A stretch of DNA of 64,000 nucleotides from UBA1930 sp943371535 (GTDB taxonomy: Bacteria > Bacteroidota > Bacteroidia > Chitinophagales > Chitinophagaceae), in NCBI GenBank assembly GCA_943371535.1, contig CALRVE020000010.1, positions 31,061 to 95,060 on the forward strand, written 5' to 3'. The position numbers were made by a program, and so were the translations under genes. Position 1 is the first letter of the stretch; each line of letters opens with the position of its first letter. The notes beneath the pieces were generated by a model. It had not been told where the DNA came from, searched no databases, and saw nothing but the letters and a program-made list of their open reading frames with translations. Of this stretch, positions 60,080 through 64,000 are shown piece after piece.

Positions 60080-60327
60080 TCAGTTGGTTTTGTTGCTAAA
60101 TGTATTTTGTTTAGTTGAAATTGTTTGCACAAATACAAGTGATTTCTTTAAATTTTTTTCACAATTGAACTTTTATTTTGTTTGGTATCAATATCTATTT
60201 GATCAACAATTTTAAAGTTAAAACGCTTCTTTTCTTGAATGATAATCATTTCGGTCACCTGCCAATTTTTCCCTTTTCTTTGTACGGCAAAATATTTGAC
60301 TTGTTAAAGAGACTATATAAAAAATTT

Positions 60328-60888
60328 ATGGAAGAGAAAGAAATACATACAGCTGAAGCTGTTACAGACAATGGTATGAATATCAATGCTGACGAAAATG
60401 CAGCAGGTACTACACATTTGAATGACAATTTGGAGGAAAGTGAAACCGATAAACTTCAAGCCGAATTAGACGAACAAAAAGATAAATATTTAAGATTGGC
60501 TGCCGAATTTGACAATTTTAGAAGAAGAACCTCTAAAGAGCGTTTAGAATTAATTCAAACCGCAGGAAAAGATGTAATTGTCTCTTTACTAGATGTGTTA
60601 GATGATATTGAAAGAGCCGAAAAACAATTGAGCAATAATGATGACATTGCTGTTCAAAAAGAAGGTATTCATTTAGTGTTTAATAAAGTAAAAAGCACAC
60701 TTCAGGCAAAAGGTTTAAAAGCTTTAGAAAGCATCAACACTGAATTTGATGTAGAAAAGCATGAAGCAATAACAGAAATTCCTGCACCAACCGAAGAATT
60801 GAAAGGAAAAGTATTGGATGAAGTGCAAAAAGGCTATTACTTGAACGATAAATTAATTCGTTTTGCAAAAGTGGTAGTAGGAAATTAG
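60328..60888 (+). CDS. grpE: nucleotide exchange factor GrpE
   Basis: Releases ADP from DnaK. Start chosen at the ATG at 60328 (MEEKEIHTAEAVTDNG); the frame is open 50 codons further up but that part is AT-rich and without homology. The 186 aa comprise a disordered acidic N-terminus, the long coiled-coil helix (DKYLRLAAEFDNFRRRTSKE) and the beta domain (HEAITEIPAPTEELKGKVLD, then VVQ-like RFAKVVVGN). Directly upstream of dnaJ in the same orientation. A C4/G4 repeat begins immediately after its stop. Confidence 0.94.
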   Translation: MEEKEIHTAEAVTDNGMNINADENAAGTTHLNDNLEESETDKLQAELDEQKDKYLRLAAEFDNFRRRTSKERLELIQTAGKDVIVSLLDVLDDIERAEKQLSNNDDIAVQKEGIHLVFNKVKSTLQAKGLKALESINTEFDVEKHEAITEIPAPTEELKGKVLDEVQKGYYLNDKLIRFAKVVVGN

Positions 60889-60969
60889 CCCCCAACCCCT
60901 TAAGGGGAGTAAAAAGGCTAAAAAATAATTATTTATTAAAACAAATATTCCCCTTTAGGGGATAGGGGC
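60889..60969. repeat. inverted pair of C4/G4 repeats between grpE and dnaJ
   Basis: CCCCCAACCCCTTAAGGGGA directly after the grpE stop and CCCCTTTAGGGGATAGGGGC directly before the dnaJ ATG, separated by about 40 AT-rich bases. The arms are near-complementary, so the gap can form one hairpin. Same arrangement as 5625-5677. Confidence 0.75.
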
Positions 60970-62130
60970 ATGAAAAGAGATTATTACGAAATACTAGGTG
61001 TATCAAAGTCGGCAACGGCCGATGAAATTAAAAAAGCATACCGTAAAGTGGCCATGCAATATCATCCAGACAGAAATCCTGGCGATAAAGCAGCAGAAGA
61101 TAAATTTAAAGAAGCCGCCGAAGCTTATGAAGTGTTGAGCGATGATCAAAAGAAAGCTAAGTACGATCGTTTTGGTCATCAAGCATTTGCACCAGGTAGT
61201 GGAGGTTTTGGTGCTGGTCATGCTACCAACATGGAAGATATTTTCAGCCAATTTGGAGATGTTTTTGGAGATGATATGTTTGGTAGTTTTTTTGGTGGAG
61301 GAAGACGAAGTGGAGGTGGAGGAAGCCGAGCAAGAGGACAACGTGGTAGCAACTTACGCATAAAGCTAAAACTCAATTTTGCCGAAATTGCCAATGGTGT
61401 AAACAAGCAGGTAAAAGTTAAAAAGCATGTTATTTGTAATACTTGCGATGGCAGTGGTGCAAAAGATAAAAGCAGTATTCAAACTTGTAATACCTGTCAT
61501 GGAAGTGGTCAAGTAAAAAGAGTTCAAAATACTTTCTTGGGTCAAATGCAAACTGTAACAACTTGTCCTACTTGTAATGGAGAAGGCACATCGGTTACAG
61601 CAAAATGTGGCAATTGTAAAGGTGAAGGAAGAGTGTATGGAGAAGAAACCATTAGCATCGATATTCCTGCTGGTGTACAAGAAGGCATGCAATTAAGCAT
61701 GAATGGAAAAGGGAATGCAGGAGAACGTGGTGGAATGCCGGGCGATTTAATTATTCAAATTGAAGAAGAACAACATGCCGAGTTACAAAGAGATGGTTTA
61801 AATGTTGCATACGATTTACACATTTCTTTTCCTGAAGCAGCATTTGGAACAAGTATAGAAGTACCAACTATTGATGGTAGAGCTAAAATTAAAATTCCAG
61901 CAGGTACACAAAGTGGCAAAATATTTAGATTGAGAGGAAAAGGTTTCCCCGAAGTGCAAGGTTATAGCAGAGGAGATCAATTGGTGTATGTAAATGTTTG
62001 GACTCCACAAAACCTAAGCAGTGAAGAAAAAACTATGCTAGAAAAGCTAAGCAATAGTGCCAACTTCAAACCTCAACCAACCAAAACTGATAAAGGTTTT
62101 TTTGATAGAGTAAAAGAAGCGTTTAGTTAG
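60970..62130 (+). CDS. dnaJ: chaperone DnaJ
   Basis: Hsp40 co-chaperone of DnaK, 386 aa with all domains: J domain (HPD at 32-34), G/F region (SGGFGAGHATNMEDIFSQFG and a GGG-rich stretch around 115), four CxxCxGxG zinc repeats (CNTCDGSG, CNTCHGSG, CPTCNGEG, CGNCKGEG at about 155-220) and the two C-terminal client-binding domains. It forms a unit with grpE; dnaK is not adjacent. A terminator follows at 62156-62188. Confidence 0.97.
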   Translation: MKRDYYEILGVSKSATADEIKKAYRKVAMQYHPDRNPGDKAAEDKFKEAAEAYEVLSDDQKKAKYDRFGHQAFAPGSGGFGAGHATNMEDIFSQFGDVFGDDMFGSFFGGGRRSGGGGSRARGQRGSNLRIKLKLNFAEIANGVNKQVKVKKHVICNTCDGSGAKDKSSIQTCNTCHGSGQVKRVQNTFLGQMQTVTTCPTCNGEGTSVTAKCGNCKGEGRVYGEETISIDIPAGVQEGMQLSMNGKGNAGERGGMPGDLIIQIEEEQHAELQRDGLNVAYDLHISFPEAAFGTSIEVPTIDGRAKIKIPAGTQSGKIFRLRGKGFPEVQGYSRGDQLVYVNVWTPQNLSSEEKTMLEKLSNSANFKPQPTKTDKGFFDRVKEAFS

Positions 62131-62155
62131 GTTGAAAATTATAAGATGATTAGAG

Positions 62156-62188
62156 TAGGATTGATTATTTAAAAAATATTCAATCCTA
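62156..62188 (+). terminator. intrinsic terminator after dnaJ
   Basis: TAGGATTG / CAATCCTA, eight perfect pairs with an AT-rich loop that can pair further, followed by TTTTTATTT on the plus strand. Confidence 0.7.
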
Positions 62189-62205
62189 TTTTTATTTAAT
62201 CCACA

Positions 62206-62865
62206 CTAATCCTTCCATAAAAATGGAAATAAAATAATGGAAAGCATTACCACCATTGCATCTAATGCAACTAGTAGTAAAACCATTTGCCACCAACCTT
62301 CTTGAATAACTGTTGCAAATGCAGGAGTAGAAATTTTCATTAACAATAATAACTGAGGAATAATGATGGGAAAACCCATAATGGCCATTAATGCAGCTTG
62401 TTGTTGTGCCTTTGCTGCTATTGCTGCTAAAAAAGTAAATACTAAACTTAAACTAATACCACCTAAACAGCTAATGCCCACAAACATGAAAGCATTCTGT
62501 AAATTGTCGCCTAATAAAAGTATGAATAACAATAAACTTATAAGGCTCATACACAACATAAGCAGAACATTAAAAATAAGTTTGCTAATAATAAAATCTT
62601 TTGCACCAGCAATGGTGTAGAAGTACAACATTCTTCCTTTGTTTTCGGCTAAAAAACTTTTGGCCACCGCATTCACACACACAAATAATTGTACTACCCA
62701 AAATAAGCCATTCCATACTTGATCTTCTGGTTGCCCCATCGATAAATAAATAACAAAAATGGTACAAGCAACATACAGTAGAATTCCATAAAAGGTGTAT
62801 TGCTGCCTAATTTCAAGCAAAACATCTTTTTTAACTAAACTTAATATGTGTTTGTGCGACTGCAT
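62206..62865 (-). CDS. ccmB: heme exporter protein CcmB
   Basis: Membrane subunit of the CcmAB(C) heme-handling ABC system of cytochrome c maturation. Start placed at the ATG at 62865 (MQSHKHILSLVKKDVLLEIR): the longer frame opens at 62904, but that ATG is inside the promoter element TATGTTTG. The 219 aa have six membrane helices, and KDVLLEIRQQYTFYGILLYV with FVGISCLGGISLSLVFTFLA match CcmB. No ccmA, C or other partner is within the window on this strand. Convergent with dnaJ, divergent from the BamA-like gene. Confidence 0.88.
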   Translation of the reverse strand: MQSHKHILSLVKKDVLLEIRQQYTFYGILLYVACTIFVIYLSMGQPEDQVWNGLFWVVQLFVCVNAVAKSFLAENKGRMLYFYTIAGAKDFIISKLIFNVLLMLCMSLISLLLFILLLGDNLQNAFMFVGISCLGGISLSLVFTFLAAIAAKAQQQAALMAIMGFPIIIPQLLLLMKISTPAFATVIQEGWWQMVLLLVALDAMVVMLSIILFPFLWKD

Positions 62866-62897
62866 TACTGTTCTTATACCTTTATGGTGTTTATTTG

Positions 62898-62930
62898 CAA
62901 ACATAATCGTTATCTAAATGTTACTTCAAA
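62898..62930 (-). promoter_or_regulatory. ccmB promoter
   Basis: Minus strand: TTTG (62930-62927), spacer 21, TATGTTTG (62905-62898), a full match to TAnnTTTG. Its -7 element contains the first in-frame ATG of ccmB, which decides for the later start at 62865. Confidence 0.65.
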
Positions 62931-62937
62931 TAATTCA

Positions 62938-64000
62938 ATGAAGCAATCCCCAATTATAAATATTTTCTTATTGACTTTGTTGCCAAGCATGCTTTTTGCA
63001 CAGGCTGATTCATCAATCACTAGAAAGAAAAAATGGCCTTTTTCAACCATTCAAAAAATGCAAGAAGGTAATTTAAGGTTCGTACCTATTCCTGCATTTT
63101 CTATTAGTCCTGAAAAAGGAGTAAGCGTTGGGCTAATATTTGAATATTTTTTTAATACAGGTATTACCGCAGCAGACAAGCAAAAAACTAGATTATCTAA
63201 TGCATACACCAACTTTCAATATAGCACATTAAATCAATTGGTGCTTGAAGGAGTATATAGCATTTATACCAACAACGAAAAATATTTTTTACAAGGTGCT
63301 GTTGGTTATAAAGATTTTTATGAACGTTTTTGGACGTTTAGTGAAGACACTGTAGGAAACAATAATTTCAGAGGTCTCGATTATAAACATATTTACTTAC
63401 GTGGTAAATGGATGAAAAATTTAAAGCAAGAAGTTTTTGTTGGGGTGAATTATACCTTTAATAGTTTCAATGAAATTGTTTTTCAAGAAGGTGAATATCC
63501 ACCAATACCAGTTGCAAATGGATTAACTGAAAGTATATCTTCGGGTATTGGTCCTATTTTAGTGGTTGATAAAAGAGACAACCAATTTAGTCCACAAAAA
63601 GGTTGGTTTGCCGAAGCTAGTTTTAGAGTGCATCACAAAACACTAGGCAGCAATTTTAATTTCACCCAATATAATGTAGATGTTAGAAGATATGTTGTAA
63701 ATAAAAATAAGGCAATCTTAGCTTTAAATGCAGTAGCTACTTTAAACGATGGTGATGTACCTTTTTTAGAAAAAGTAAAACTAGGTAATGATAAAATTAT
63801 GAGAGGCTATTTTGCCGGACGTTTTAGAGACAATCAATTTGCTGCTGCACAAATGGAATATCGGTATCCACTAAGTAAAAGTTTTGTACTTGCAGGGTTT
63901 GTAAGTGCAGGACAAACAGCTTCTACTTTTTCAAGTTTTAGTATAGATAATATGCAAAGCAGTATGGGCGGTGGATTGCGTTATTTAGTGAATAGGCAAA
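62938..64000 (+). CDS. BamA/TamA-family outer-membrane protein, N-terminal part (cut by window end)
   Basis: Open from the ATG at 62938 to the last base with no stop; 354 codons are visible. A signal peptide (IFLLTLLPSMLFAQ) is followed by a short linker and, with no POTRA-like repeats visible, directly by beta-barrel strands with the Omp85 features: FVPIPAFSISPEKGVSVGLI, then VVDKRDNQFSPQKGWFAEAS (the DxRD..P.KG motif of surface antigens) and RGYFAGRFRDNQFAAAQMEY (RGY/F-rich plug and RG-like turn). It resembles the short POTRA-less patatin-/TamA-like barrels. Divergent from ccmB with a shared 70-base control region. Confidence 0.85.
   Translation, partial: MKQSPIINIFLLTLLPSMLFAQADSSITRKKKWPFSTIQKMQEGNLRFVPIPAFSISPEKGVSVGLIFEYFFNTGITAADKQKTRLSNAYTNFQYSTLNQLVLEGVYSIYTNNEKYFLQGAVGYKDFYERFWTFSEDTVGNNNFRGLDYKHIYLRGKWMKNLKQEVFVGVNYTFNSFNEIVFQEGEYPPIPVANGLTESISSGIGPILVVDKRDNQFSPQKGWFAEASFRVHHKTLGSNFNFTQYNVDVRRYVVNKNKAILALNAVATLNDGDVPFLEKVKLGNDKIMRGYFAGRFRDNQFAAAQMEYRYPLSKSFVLAGFVSAGQTASTFSSFSIDNMQSSMGGGLRYLVNRQ

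Noticed and set aside
60178..60327. 50-codon N-terminal extension of GrpE
   Set aside because: No GrpE homology and noncoding composition; the ATG at 60328 gives a normal 186-aa protein.
1..64000. CRISPR arrays, tRNA or rRNA genes, transposases, phage or plasmid modules, toxin-antitoxin or defence systems
   Set aside because: Looked for along both strands; no repeat-spacer array, clover-leaf with CCA-end context, integrase or transposase motif was found. The window is core chromosome.

Overview
The window is AT-rich bacterial chromosome (about one third G+C by eye) from a member of the Bacteroidota, most likely Chitinophagales or a relative. Evidence: promoters of the TTTG-N19-TAnnTTTG type, a subtilase with a type IX secretion C-terminal sorting domain, a PorW/SprE-like protein, Bacteroidota-only families (DUF4835- and DUF4296-like proteins, long omega-like RNA polymerase subunit), bacillithiol-type BshB1 and a fold-III arginine decarboxylase. 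Nearly all of it is densely packed housekeeping DNA. I see no rRNA, tRNA, CRISPR array, transposase, integrase, phage gene or plasmid gene, and no gene-free stretch above 300 bases.

Layout. 0.1-10.2 kb (minus strand): a branched-chain amino acid supercluster leuA-leuC-leuD-leuB, then a promoter plus attenuator (leader peptide with a run of Ile/Val codons and a strong terminator), then ilvE-ilvD-ilvB-ilvN. ilvC is not in the window. 10.4-15.9 kb (plus): TPR-like hypothetical, yajQ, L31, bshB1, a lipoprotein amidase, hutI. 15.9-18.7 kb (minus): polyprenyl synthase and recJ. 18.8-22.3 kb: two paralogous OmpA-type outer-membrane proteins. 22.4-26.1 kb: bamD-rpoZ-coaBC-DUF4835-DUF4296, overlapping and probably co-translated. 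26.2-29.0 kb: CoA-transferase A and B subunits separated by an unknown gene, then an SDR. 29.0-34.7 kb (minus): rhomboid, rlmH, plsY, prmA, pnp, rpsO. 34.8-37.3 kb: two glycosyltransferases. 37.3-42.5 kb: small membrane protein, penicillin acylase, J-domain protein, SprT-like protein, AtpZ-like pair and a free-standing membrane domain. 42.6-54.5 kb: PorW-like TPR protein, PBP1a, malic enzyme, T9SS-exported subtilase, MlaE. 54.6-57.8 kb: rpmI-rplT with structured leader, arginine decarboxylase, FKBP isomerase. 57.8-64 kb: small beta-barrel, YfcC-type carrier, grpE-dnaJ, ccmB and the start of a BamA/TamA-family gene cut by the window edge.

The most unusual signals are not a new gene system. They are (1) the translation-attenuation control region inside the leu-ilv cluster, with a second possible leader ahead of leuA; (2) a family of short C4/G4 palindromic repeats (core CCCCTTTAGGGG) that sit directly against start and stop codons and in two places have become part of the protein (IlvN, LeuC); and (3) a purine-rich, low-complexity in-frame insertion of about 45 codons in a glycosyltransferase.
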